Shown here piece after piece: positions 13,801-20,453 of a stretch of 20,453 nucleotides of DNA. Under the pieces are notes generated by a model, which saw only the letters and a list, made by a program, of their open reading frames with translations, was not told where the DNA came from and did no database searches. Source of the stretch: DAOUMU01 sp034409055 (lineage in GTDB: Bacteria; Chloroflexota; Anaerolineae; 4572-78; J111); the NCBI GenBank assembly GCA_034409055.1, contig DAOUMU010000063.1, positions 1-20,453 of the forward strand. The letters are read 5' to 3'. The position numbers and the translations under genes are program-made. Position 1 is the first letter of the stretch, and every line of letters starts with the position of its first letter.

Positions 13801-16533
13801 AAAACGATAGGTCCCCATTATGTTATCGCAACAGGAAATTGGGTAGGCCTCCAAGCGAAAGACAACGTTATCGCTCTGGCCAAAAAAGCCACTGGCAGCA
13901 ACATCCCAGGAGTAGACATGGGTGTTGATAACTGTAGCGGTTGGATAAGGTCCGGTGGTCAGGTTTTGGGTAAGGGTGTCGCCGGTGGCTACGGCAGGAT
14001 ACCAGTGCCCCCCACCATTAGGCGAGTAGAAGGCCCGAACCCTGCCAATTAAATCACCGGTGGGGTGAAACAGGGTATAGGTGAAGGGAATCTGGCCCGA
14101 GCCCCGAATGCCAGGCACGGCATAAAAATTGGCCGGGGCCAGCGCGGTTGACTGGCCATTAAATGTCGGTACCGGATTACTGCTAAGAGCCAGGACAGGC
14201 GCGTGTTGACCGCTATACGGAGCGGGTCCAGATCCCCCGTTCAGATAGAGTCTGGTATCACCGGGGCTCAAAGCATCTTGATCCCATTCATTTCCAGTGG
14301 CCAGGTCAAGATCGCCATCGCCATCCACATCCCCCCAGGCCACACTCAGGGTATTTATTGCTTCAGGGGAACTCCACGAGGTTTCTAAAGTATTTCCTGT
14401 ATTCACATAAATTCTGCTCGGATCAATTGCGGCTCCATGCCAGCCACCGGCATTCCCCGCCGCCAGGTCAAGGTCACCGTCACCGTCCATATCTCCCCAG
14501 GCTATACTGAATGTGACATCAGAGTCTGGTGAAATCCAGCTCGCGGTAGTTTGTAAGGTGCTCCCCGTATTCAAATAGACCATATTTGGCGTATCCCGGT
14601 TTCCAGCGGCGGCCAGATCCAGCTTACCATCACCATTCATATCGCCCCAGGCTACGCTAAAGGTCCCGTCAACCTCGTTTGAAGTCCAAATAGCTGTGGT
14701 TTGTAATTGGCCATTCTCGTTTAGATAAATCTTGTTTGGTCCCTCAATCCCGGCCGCCAGGTCAAGATCACCATCGCCGTCCATATCCCCCCAGGCTACA
14801 CTATAGGTTGGATCATCTGCCGTATCCGTCCAGACGGGTGTGTTCTGTAACGTGCCGCGCTCGTCCAGAAAAAGTTCGTGCGGAGCAGCTACGTTACCCA
14901 CGGCCAGGTCCAGATCGCCATCGCCATCGACATCTCCCCAGGCCACGCTTCGAGTGTCAACTGTGTTGCCCGAGGTCCACACTGGCGTGGTTTGCACATT
15001 TCCACCATCGTTCAGAAAAAGTTCGTTCGGAGCAGCTACGTTACCCACGGCCAGGTCCAGATCGCCATCGCCGTCCACATCCCCCCAGGCTACGCTCCGA
15101 GTGTCAACTGTGTTGCCCGAGGTCCAGGTGGTGAGCTGTAAGTTCCCCCCCACATTCTCATATATCTGGTTCTCAAGGGCGCCTGCCCAGCCTCTCCCCG
15201 CCGCCAGGTCAAGGTCACCATCACCGTCCATATCTCCCCAGGCTATGCTGGTAACCGCTCCCGGGGCCTCTGTTAGGGGGGGGGTACTGGACAATGGCTT
15301 ATTTTCGTTGATATGAACTCTTGGCATATTATTCATGGCGGCGACGACGAGGTCCAGGTCTCTATCGCCATCCAGATCGATCCATTCGAGATCATAGACG
15401 CGCTGGGTATAATCCGACTCCCAGGCAGCAGTATTCGATAATACGCCGCTTTCATTTAAGTAGATTCTGTCTGACCCGTCAGAACTCGTTCCTTCTGCCA
15501 GGTCCAGATCGCCATCCATATCCACGTCACCCCAGGCCAGACTTAAGGACAATTGCCCGTCAGTGGAAACCCAAGTCTTAGTTTGTGTCAGCGTCCCTGT
15601 AATATTTCCATGGTACCAAATCGGATCCCACCAGACATTCCCACCTGCTAGTTCCGGGTAGCCATCGCCATTCACATCCCCCCAGACCAAAGTAGTTGCA
15701 TCTTCATGCTTTGTAAATACCGGAGAGTTTTGCAATAATCCTGCCTCATTTTTATAAACCTCGGTATCACCCTCCCCCACCGCTAAATCAAGATCACCAT
15801 CGTTATCCATATCTCCCCAGACTACACTGAAGACCGGGTGGTTGTCACTAGCCTGCCACGCCCAGTCATTCTGTAAGACCCCCCCGGTGTTGGTGTAAAC
15901 GACCTGGCCAACGGCCAGGTCGAGGTAACCATTGCCATCCATATCCCCCCAGGCAAGCGGGCCTTCCCCTGGCTCAATAGGGTCCCAGGGGACCGGATCA
16001 GGCTCCAGGGTCCCCCGCACATTCAAATAGACTTCTGGTCGATCATAAACTCTTGGTGGACCGGGATCGTAACACTGCACGGCCAAATCCAAATCACCAT
16101 CGCCCTCCACGTCTCCCCAGGCAGGGTGTGTGCATTCCTGATCAAGTTTCCACAATGGAGTGGTCTGCAACGTCCCGGTTTTCCTGGAGTAGGTGTAGAC
16201 GTTGACAGAATCTTCACAATTAGTGGCTAAATCAAGATCGCCATCGCCGTCTATGTCTCCCCAAGCCATGTGAGGCCCCTTAGCAACTTGAACATAAGGA
16301 CTAGGTTCTATGTTCCCCCCGCTGGGAACACAGTAGGCAGTCTCAAGCTGAAACCAGATGGCTACAGGGTCCAAATTAATGGGGCCGTCAGCATGGACAG
16401 GAGATACGGTGAGAAAAACAAGCAGCAGCCCCATTGCAGCAAAGAGGCAAGCCAACAAGCATTGCCCCAGCCGGCGCAGTCGTTGCTTTGTTTGTGGCTG
16501 ATTTGGGGTTAAATATTGCGTGTGCGTATTCAT
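10816..16533 (-). CDS. Giant secreted FG-GAP propeller and metallopeptidase-like exoprotein
   Basis: The ATG at 16533 has a strong GGAGGGAGG ribosome-binding site and gives 1905 residues. A signal peptide spans about 1-48, with likely cleavage after VHA. Residues about 85-760 hold 14 FG-GAP/VCBS units of the type WGDxDGDGDLDLA, each with a calcium-binding DxDxDG loop; 14 could form two seven-bladed propellers. A region at about 900-1070 leads to a metallopeptidase-like domain (about 1070-1240) with HELSH at 1174-1178 followed by ED at 1184-1185. This recalls the CLCA-like HExxH...D/E-Y pattern seen in Chloroflexota exoproteins. GNARGP repeats (about 1470-1494), a beta-rich segment, an IPT/TIG-like domain (about 1624-1720) and a MAM/immune-inhibitor-A-like sandwich (about 1721-1890) follow. 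The end is FLPIILKEE. It probably acts outside the cell; substrates are unknown, and peptidase activity is inferred only from the motif. Confidence 0.88.
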   Translation of the reverse strand: MNTHTQYLTPNQPQTKQRLRRLGQCLLACLFAAMGLLLVFLTVSPVHADGPINLDPVAIWFQLETAYCVPSGGNIEPSPYVQVAKGPHMAWGDIDGDGDLDLATNCEDSVNVYTYSRKTGTLQTTPLWKLDQECTHPAWGDVEGDGDLDLAVQCYDPGPPRVYDRPEVYLNVRGTLEPDPVPWDPIEPGEGPLAWGDMDGNGYLDLAVGQVVYTNTGGVLQNDWAWQASDNHPVFSVVWGDMDNDGDLDLAVGEGDTEVYKNEAGLLQNSPVFTKHEDATTLVWGDVNGDGYPELAGGNVWWDPIWYHGNITGTLTQTKTWVSTDGQLSLSLAWGDVDMDGDLDLAEGTSSDGSDRIYLNESGVLSNTAAWESDYTQRVYDLEWIDLDGDRDLDLVVAAMNNMPRVHINENKPLSSTPPLTEAPGAVTSIAWGDMDGDGDLDLAAGRGWAGALENQIYENVGGNLQLTTWTSGNTVDTRSVAWGDVDGDGDLDLAVGNVAAPNELFLNDGGNVQTTPVWTSGNTVDTRSVAWGDVDGDGDLDLAVGNVAAPHELFLDERGTLQNTPVWTDTADDPTYSVAWGDMDGDGDLDLAAGIEGPNKIYLNENGQLQTTAIWTSNEVDGTFSVAWGDMNGDGKLDLAAAGNRDTPNMVYLNTGSTLQTTASWISPDSDVTFSIAWGDMDGDGDLDLAAGNAGGWHGAAIDPSRIYVNTGNTLETSWSSPEAINTLSVAWGDVDGDGDLDLATGNEWDQDALSPGDTRLYLNGGSGPAPYSGQHAPVLALSSNPVPTFNGQSTALAPANFYAVPGIRGSGQIPFTYTLFHPTGDLIGRVRAFYSPNGGGHWYPAVATGDTLTQNLTTGPYPTATVINTHVYSWDVAASGFFGQSDNVVFRLEAYPISCCDNIMGTYRFTNTIPGPYQWPYASATTFPFRVRGTQIRVVDEADDPMPNALVYRLPAGQETAGFPLPAADSEPFRTDANGFLQGRGQVNIGDRLLALAPVPLPPEISERYSNTLRLYYTNGTPTKTGLDAFTVTEPGVQELEVSAEHPLLLFDLDLTLEWDAHNDPAFLQQLEFDLKKASAHLYDFSDGQVALGDVFVGQNADGWDYAHLVVHSSNRFRPYAFIGGIVLTDTVDPDNASFTYAPAQVHMGAEWNRYGIPGQGIGVDWPLILAHELSHYFFYLEDTYFGLQDDLLITISSCIGSAMGDVYAVDNTEFIGDDSHWDSNCNLTLAEQDFHRDEWGRLDLWYDWLQPPTITNTGPSRMPYDLTTVTVFDPVTPTNPLLDPLFFLDYANGKVSTAEAQAFLLRDGDGDLSAYEFAYDLGSPVGGQNRLRARGANPGDRLCIFDRGRFQFGCEVIEAGDEQIKMKKDESWNPFIQVTPVNSTTFELQVEAVPAGLTLRARLYPEFGQAFAEVSLTETSSGVYEGTLNLDFAVLNGHIQLWVDSDVAGEDNPRREAIVAYAISGNPGNARGPGNARGPGNARGPGNARGPSAIRGNAPVVSPDGQMILYTDATVTFDEGQFYTIQQMVGLPELPRDKIPVSPGYRLVATASAPALEGSVSFQYLESNVLLAQAEESELGIHFWHEASGQWRALDTLLDPYFNTAVTRSQGPGVYALLAGVTIPQVDTVVPSAATNEVTNTLVISGGYFLQPVSVALVGPTATYTLPLVSVSPYSITAVVSQGVQAREYQVVVANLNQPGGPAISSPPGVFALFDPAEACFYDFFESGTGKWQRDGDWAIAILPSGERAMTDSPAGTYNNAIPPAVTQTTTITSSAFSLISCTNPVLVFNHDYVIDNRSPSQDVGRVEISADDGTTWTELASYSGGGAFGLGTQDVEAPEWTEVAWKEVMIDLRPYTGTVRLRLNLEVDQFGADKGWVLDNVRVQSGARSGDLFLPIILKEE
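12053..12124 (-). repeat. In-frame 18-bp tandem repeat (4 copies) coding GNARGP
   Basis: Four consecutive 18-bp units differ only at a few wobble positions and code for four GNARGP hexapeptides in the exoprotein. They sit between the metallopeptidase-like part and the C-terminal domains, so they form a flexible linker. The near-identity at DNA level suggests recent slippage. Confidence 0.9.
14864..15126 (-). repeat. 147-bp near-identical tandem duplication inside the FG-GAP region
   Basis: Sequence from about 14864 repeats at an offset of 147 bp (49 codons) with only scattered changes, for example AGCAGCTACGTTACCCACGG at 14884 and again at 15031. It codes for two adjacent FG-GAP units sharing NTVDTRSVAWGDVDGDG and AVGNVAAP. 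The other units of the propeller are much more diverged, so this pair arose by a recent unit duplication or gene conversion. Confidence 0.85.
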
Positions 16534-16550
16534 TGGTATCCTCCCTCCTG

Positions 16551-16638
16551 GGGTGAGAAAAATACCTCACCCTACTCCTGGAGTCCCGTTCAAGGGACGT
16601 GGCCACAGGTATAGCCCGGTGACCTCACAACGTGAGTC
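16551..16638 (-). promoter_or_regulatory. Hairpin cluster in the leader of the exoprotein gene
   Basis: Three small stems lie between crp and the exoprotein start: GGGTGAG/CTCACCC (16551-16572, 8-nt loop), GTCCC/GGGAC (16583-16598) and CTCAC/GTGAG (16624-16636). In the mRNA the first stem ends just before the GGAGGGAGG ribosome-binding site. None is followed by a U tract on the minus strand, so they do not look like a terminator. The cluster may control translation or mRNA stability. I found no known riboswitch pattern. Confidence 0.4.
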
Positions 16639-16676
16639 AATCTGTCCATGATGCCCCCCCGGTTATTCCAGCCACC

Positions 16677-17423
16677 TTACCACCCGTCCAGACAAGCCTC
16701 AATGCGGCTATCCCGCTCGGCCTCTACCCGGGGTAAATCGAGGATGGTGAGTTTGCCGGCGTTGAATTCAATCAACCCCCGCTTGCGCCAATCCTGCAAC
16801 AAACGATTGACCCACTCCCGGCGAGCGCCGACCAGCGAAGCCAGATCGGTCTGGTTCATAGACAGGTCCAGCACATACCGTTTTCCCGCTTCTTCTTCCT
16901 CGCCGAACTGCTCGTTGTACCGCAATAAAATGTACAATAGACGTCCAGCGCAATCATACTGAACCACCGCTTCGGCATAGGCCGCGGTCCAGCGCAATTT
17001 TCTGGCGAGCAGCCTGGTCATTGAGAGGGCCAAATCGGGTTTGGTTCGGACATGGTGCAGGAATCTATCCGGCGTCATAACCAATAAGTCGGAGGGGATA
17101 ATGGCCTTGGCCGTGGCCGAGCGAGGCCGATCGTCGATAGAAGCAAGTTCGCCAATGATGTCGTGAGTAGAGAAGACTTGCAGCGACGTTTCGTCGCCGG
17201 AGGGGGAGGTCTTGAATATCCGCACTTTACCTATCAGGATAACGTACAACTCGCGGCTGCTTTCTCCTTGGTGGAAGATGACCTCGTCCGCGTCATATCG
17301 TTTCAACTGAAAATCGTTGATCAAGGTCGCCAGGTCTTCTGCTGTTAGTTCGGCAAAAAGGGGCACATTTTTGAGAAGCGCTATCCGTCTGGATAGCCTG
17401 TCGTTGGGTGATGTGACACGCAT
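16677..17423 (-). CDS. Crp/Fnr-family transcription regulator with cAMP-type pocket
   Basis: The start at 17423 (248 residues) is chosen because AGGAAGG precedes this ATG and the family normally begins a few residues before RIALLKNVPLFAEL; an upstream in-frame start would add 38 unlikely residues. The cyclic-nucleotide-binding beta-roll spans about 15-130. Its phosphate-binding cassette reads GELASIDDRPRSATAKA (91-107). E92, R101 and S102 match the residues that bind cAMP in E. coli CRP, whereas typical FNR proteins lack this set. No N-terminal iron-sulfur cysteines are seen. The dimer helix lies at about 130-160, and the winged helix-turn-helix at about 186-230 (QTDLASLVGARREWVNRLL). It precedes the exoprotein gene on the same strand with a 143-bp gap, and a class III cyclase gene lies beyond, so a cAMP-responsive role is plausible. 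No clear CRP-type operator was found by eye. Confidence 0.9.
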   Translation of the reverse strand: MRVTSPNDRLSRRIALLKNVPLFAELTAEDLATLINDFQLKRYDADEVIFHQGESSRELYVILIGKVRIFKTSPSGDETSLQVFSTHDIIGELASIDDRPRSATAKAIIPSDLLVMTPDRFLHHVRTKPDLALSMTRLLARKLRWTAAYAEAVVQYDCAGRLLYILLRYNEQFGEEEEAGKRYVLDLSMNQTDLASLVGARREWVNRLLQDWRKRGLIEFNAGKLTILDLPRVEAERDSRIEACLDGW

Positions 17424-17891
17424 ATGGCCTTCCTGTTTTTTTGACTTACACGAGTGAACCGCTTCCGCTGGGCTGAATACACCCCCTGCGTGTCTAACCC
17501 ACAGGTCACGAGGACCGTGCATCCTGATCAGTACCACCCGCTCACCGTGAAGCGCGTGTTAGCCCTCACGTGGAAGGTGTGCAGCGATGGTTAGGCGGAG
17601 AAAGAGAAACACAATGATGAACCGAAAGTCAAATCGCGATCACTCACTAGAACAGGTATGACCAAGCTTCTCTGGAGCAAGTGGAAAATTTGTTCTTTTC
17701 CCAGCATTTTTAGCGTACCACATATTTCGCAATCCAGCAATCACCTTTTGCTCCTACTCGTATGTCCCCAGCGTCTTATGCTTACCTTTCGATTCGTAGT
17801 ATGGCTGTTGCAAAGTCCAACTCTGGCCGGTTTGGCATTCACGGCGTGCGGCTAGGTCAACTCGCCCAGACGGATCATCAGTGCCAAAAAG
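17424..17891. other. Intergenic region without a supported gene
   Basis: These 468 bp separate the crp start from the end of the DUF3307-like gene on the same strand. Only short frames occur, including a 65-codon plus-strand frame at 17658-17855 with no ribosome-binding site or recognisable domain. The 5' region of crp should lie at its left end, but I could not identify a convincing promoter or operator. No RNA gene was recognised. Confidence 0.5.
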
Positions 17892-18296
17892 CTACAGTAG
17901 CCACCAGATAGCGGTCAGGGTAATAATGTGAGCGGCCTGGTCGAGGGCTGAACCCGTTGGCCCCTCTAAGCCAAACTTGTTAGTCATATCCACCAGGAAG
18001 TGGATGGCAACTGATATAACCAAGCCCGCCAATCCACCGACAACAAGGCCAGGATAGCCACCAGAGATAAAGGAATGGTAAGCTAGCACCTGCCAGTTAC
18101 CTTGCGCCTTACCAGCGGCGGTGTCGTTAGATTGGGCTGTAAAGTCTACAAAGCAATGAGCCGCCAAGGCCCACAACAAGGGCTGCTCAACGCCCAAGGA
18201 GTAGAAAAGAGCCGGCAGAGTCACTCCCAATATTTGGCCCCATTGCCACCAGTATAGATGGAATGGGCGAGTCAGTGCGGTTAGTATCAAAGTCAT
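17892..18296 (-). CDS. DUF3307-like small integral membrane protein
   Basis: This 134-residue protein has about four hydrophobic segments. It carries the pattern I associate with DUF3307: HCFVDFTAQS at about 47-56 (H-x3-DF-x2-Q), a mid-chain AYHSF, HFLVDMTNK near 98-106 and DQAAHI near 118-123. The role of the family is unknown; conserved His, Asp and Gln residues in a membrane protein could indicate a metal or catalytic site, but that is inference. AGGAGGTAAATA before the ATG is a strong ribosome-binding site. The gene stands alone: a terminator lies upstream at 18433-18456 and a long non-coding stretch downstream. TTGGCAC is repeated directly upstream (near 18370-18392) and may belong to its control region. 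Confidence 0.72.
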   Translation of the reverse strand: MTLILTALTRPFHLYWWQWGQILGVTLPALFYSLGVEQPLLWALAAHCFVDFTAQSNDTAAGKAQGNWQVLAYHSFISGGYPGLVVGGLAGLVISVAIHFLVDMTNKFGLEGPTGSALDQAAHIITLTAIWWLL

Positions 18297-18432
18297 TATT
18301 TACCTCCTCGCCACCTGTCCGTAGTGGAGAGGCGACCATCATTTGATTGTTAACAATGTAACCTAATAGACGTGCCAAAACGTGTGCCAACAGTGAGTTG
18401 CTTCATTACCTTATCTTTGCTTCTAGTATTAA

Positions 18433-18456
18433 GGGCGGACCGAAACTGATCCGCCC
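18433..18456 (-). terminator. Putative intrinsic terminator of the right-edge gene
   Basis: GGGCGGA and TCCGCCC form a 7-bp GC-rich stem with a 10-nt loop, 24 bp past the stop at 18480. The minus strand continues TTAATACT, a weak U-rich tail. Its stem sequence resembles that of the terminator at 538-561. Confidence 0.6.
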
Positions 18457-18479
18457 CTCACTTGACACCGTCTCTATGG

Positions 18480-20453
18480 TTATAATTCTTCAGGGGGGTG
18501 AATGCCGGTTTGATCACCATATACCACGGTTCCCAGCGAGTCTACATACTCTTGCAGTTCAGGTTCACCGATCCCATCGCCCAGGCCACCATTTTCCAGA
18601 TTCCAAGCCCAGAACAGGGTATCTGCGGGATCTTCATAGTAGGTCAAAACCGTGCCGGGTTTCAAGAACTTGCCGATGTGAGGCGGGCGCATCCCAACCA
18701 GATTGTAAGGTGACCAGATGTGCTGTTGGGCCATTTGGTAGCCCTGGCTCAGCTCACCGTGGTGGCGATAGGTGTGATCGGTGCGTAGACCCTGGCGGGC
18801 CAGTTCCATATTGACCCGCTGAGCAGCATCGATGCAGTCACCCCGCTGATCCTCGGTCCACTCGTTATAGAATTCTTCATCAAAGAGCCAGCTTCGTTCG
18901 GGCAGGTAGTAGGACTCGTTTTCCCAACCGCCCCAGTAGACCACTTCGTGCATCCCCGGTCGCTGGCAAAAGGCCACCATACTCACGTTGGGGATCCCGA
19001 CGATCTTCACCCCGGCCAGGGCTCCATCGTGGCGGCCGTAAGGGAACTGCTGGGCAACCGAGGTGGTACCGTTGGTCAAGTAAAGCGCATCTATTACCAC
19101 ATCGCCTCGAATGTGATCGTTGCCCAGATCAGGGTCGTCCAGGCGATGGTAGTCCAGGTGGAACTCGAAATCGTGCTCTAAGCGGCCGTCAATCGGCATC
19201 GTCCAGTAGTCGGGATGCTGAAACTTCATATCGTCATACAGGCCGACGAAGAGAGAAGTGGCCGGGTAAGCCAGTTGAGCGTAGTAGTTCATTCCGGGCT
19301 CGGCGTTGAACTCGATGTGCGAGCTGGCCGACGGACCAGCAACCACCTGACCGGTGGCATCGGCCAGCCGATAGTGATATAGCTCTGTTTCAGCGAAGTC
19401 GTAGCGAACGGTTTCCGTGGTAGAGATTGGGTAGCTGACGGCCTCCACCGTCGTCCACTCGACTTCGTTGGTTCCGGCTGCTGGGTATATGGCCACCAAA
19501 CCCGGTTCGGTGAAGGTCAATGCCACCACGGCGATCCCGTTTTGGTTGTAGCGGATCTGGCTGCGCTTATCACCATAGACCAGCAAATCGGTGGTATTAG
19601 CCGGGCCGTGGAGTTCAAGCTCAAACTCATACTTGTATTCAAAGGGCTGATCCAGCGGGTGGATCCAGCGGATGTCTCCCGGGGTGAAAGTCTGGAAAAT
19701 TCTGGCTTGTTCAACACCGTAGCGATAGGCGATCAATTTGGTCACGCCGTCATCCAGGGTGGTCGCTGCCCGACCGCCATTGGTCTCGACCTGGCGGAAG
19801 GTATCATCGTTGAAAATGCTGGCGGTTACGTCGGAGACCTCCTGACCGTTGAAGCGGAAGACCAGGTCACCCTGCCCGGCCTCGGTGATGAATTCGACGT
19901 TGAACATCAGGGAGCGGGTGCCGTCGAAGTATTCTTTACCGGGTTCAAGGTAAGGAGTAAAGGATCCAAAGGGCACTGCCCCGATGAAATCCTGGTATTG
20001 GCCGGTGGGGGGATTGTCGATTATGTGTTCAATGCGGCAAGCCTGACCACCCAGCCAGTGGCCCCCAACCAAGACCTCGAATTGCGCCCAGTGTTTGCCA
20101 ATACTCTTGGGAAATCTTATCTGTAGCGGCAATAAGTCGGGGGAACCTGCTGAAACCTGGCCTAAGTCGAAACTACTTTCCGATTTCCAGGCTTCTATGG
20201 GCACTGAGTGCCCGTCTTCATCAATAGCTCCCAAGTTGATCAAGGTGTTACCGTGGCCATCTGGGCCGCTTGTCATTGTGCACCGGGCCGACACCACGGG
20301 ACCACAGATGAGCTGGTCATTACTGTCCCGGTCGGAACTAAGGGTTTGACCCTCAAACACCAACTCGGCCTCGGCAGACACATTGTGGGGGCCGTAGCTC
20401 CCGTCGATCTGCGGGTTCCATTCCACCCTCTCGGAGAACTCATCCTCGACCCG
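18480..20453 (-). CDS. Large protein of unknown function, 5' end beyond the window
   Basis: At least 657 residues are visible. The frame is open to the right edge, so the true start and any signal peptide lie outside; an internal GTG at 20426 is not a convincing start. The protein looks beta-rich, with many aromatic and acidic residues, few lysines and several glycine-rich turns such as DEDGHSVPIE, GTNEVEWTTVEA and DPDLGNDHIRGD. This would suit an extracellular beta-sandwich protein. The last 150 residues differ, with a predicted helical stretch CIDAAQRVNMELARQGLR and an H/Y-rich segment TYRHHGELSQGYQMAQQH. I do not recognise a family. No transmembrane anchor, LPXTG or FLPIILK-like tail is at the C-terminus, which ends TGIHPPEEL. 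It is probably its own transcription unit, ending at the hairpin at 18433. Confidence 0.75.
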   Translation of the reverse strand, partial: RVEDEFSERVEWNPQIDGSYGPHNVSAEAELVFEGQTLSSDRDSNDQLICGPVVSARCTMTSGPDGHGNTLINLGAIDEDGHSVPIEAWKSESSFDLGQVSAGSPDLLPLQIRFPKSIGKHWAQFEVLVGGHWLGGQACRIEHIIDNPPTGQYQDFIGAVPFGSFTPYLEPGKEYFDGTRSLMFNVEFITEAGQGDLVFRFNGQEVSDVTASIFNDDTFRQVETNGGRAATTLDDGVTKLIAYRYGVEQARIFQTFTPGDIRWIHPLDQPFEYKYEFELELHGPANTTDLLVYGDKRSQIRYNQNGIAVVALTFTEPGLVAIYPAAGTNEVEWTTVEAVSYPISTTETVRYDFAETELYHYRLADATGQVVAGPSASSHIEFNAEPGMNYYAQLAYPATSLFVGLYDDMKFQHPDYWTMPIDGRLEHDFEFHLDYHRLDDPDLGNDHIRGDVVIDALYLTNGTTSVAQQFPYGRHDGALAGVKIVGIPNVSMVAFCQRPGMHEVVYWGGWENESYYLPERSWLFDEEFYNEWTEDQRGDCIDAAQRVNMELARQGLRTDHTYRHHGELSQGYQMAQQHIWSPYNLVGMRPPHIGKFLKPGTVLTYYEDPADTLFWAWNLENGGLGDGIGEPELQEYVDSLGTVVYGDQTGIHPPEEL

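Noticed and set aside
14736..15316. Arg/Pro/Ser-rich plus-strand frames and apparent tandem DNA repeats that could suggest a CRISPR array
   Set aside because: The repeats are the coding sequence of FG-GAP units on the minus strand; spacing and divergence do not fit repeat-spacer units.
17424..17537. N-terminal extension of the Crp-family protein by 38 residues
   Set aside because: The extension has no family match, and the internal ATG at 17423 has a good AGGAAGG ribosome-binding site.
17658..17855. 65-codon plus-strand frame in the gap before the DUF3307-like gene
   Set aside because: No ribosome-binding site, no recognisable domain, and hydrophobicity is patchy and not signal-like.

Overview
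The window looks like a chromosomal segment of a Chloroflexota bacterium, probably Anaerolineae-like. This is inferred from protein style: a cyclase-AAA-TPR protein whose closest match from memory is in that phylum, very large FG-GAP exoproteins, and a C-terminal FLPIILK-type tail like those I recall on Chloroflexota secreted proteins. No rRNA, tRNA, CRISPR array or intact mobile element was seen. Most genes lie on the minus strand; the cyclase gene is the only clear plus-strand gene.

Region 1 (1-3350) starts with a truncated VOC/glyoxalase-like gene (188-346). Next comes a secreted protein with two DUF7282-like repeats and a C-terminal LPDTG anchor (632-1489). An ECF sigma factor and its RskA-like anti-sigma factor follow (3180 down to 1812) and end at a strong intrinsic terminator. 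The exported LPDTG protein beyond that terminator is a plausible but unproven target of the sigma factor.

Region 2 (3353-5606) holds two tandem alanine dehydrogenase paralogues separated by 25 bp, probably one operon. Region 3 (5607-6501) has no intact gene. It contains an AT-rich inverted repeat, a frameshifted remnant of the C-terminal part of a ComM/YifB-type Mg-chelatase-like ATPase on the minus strand, a long imperfect hairpin, and a near-consensus promoter firing rightward.

Region 4 (6502-10767) is a 1421-residue protein with two class III cyclase domains, an AAA/STAND-like ATPase and a TPR array. Its order and its split of catalytic residues match the soluble adenylyl cyclase (ADCY10) layout. 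It converges on region 5 (16533 down to 10816), a 1905-residue secreted protein with 14 FG-GAP repeats, an HELSH metallopeptidase-like domain, a short GNARGP repeat linker, an IPT/TIG-like domain and a C-terminal beta-sandwich. Upstream on the same strand is a Crp-family regulator (17423 down to 16677) whose effector pocket resembles that of cAMP receptors. A cyclase, a Crp and an exoprotein are therefore neighbours, which suggests but does not prove a local cAMP circuit.

Region 6 (17424-20453) contains a 468-bp gap with nothing recognisable, a small DUF3307-like membrane protein, a terminator, and the 3' part of a large protein that I do not recognise and that runs off the right edge.
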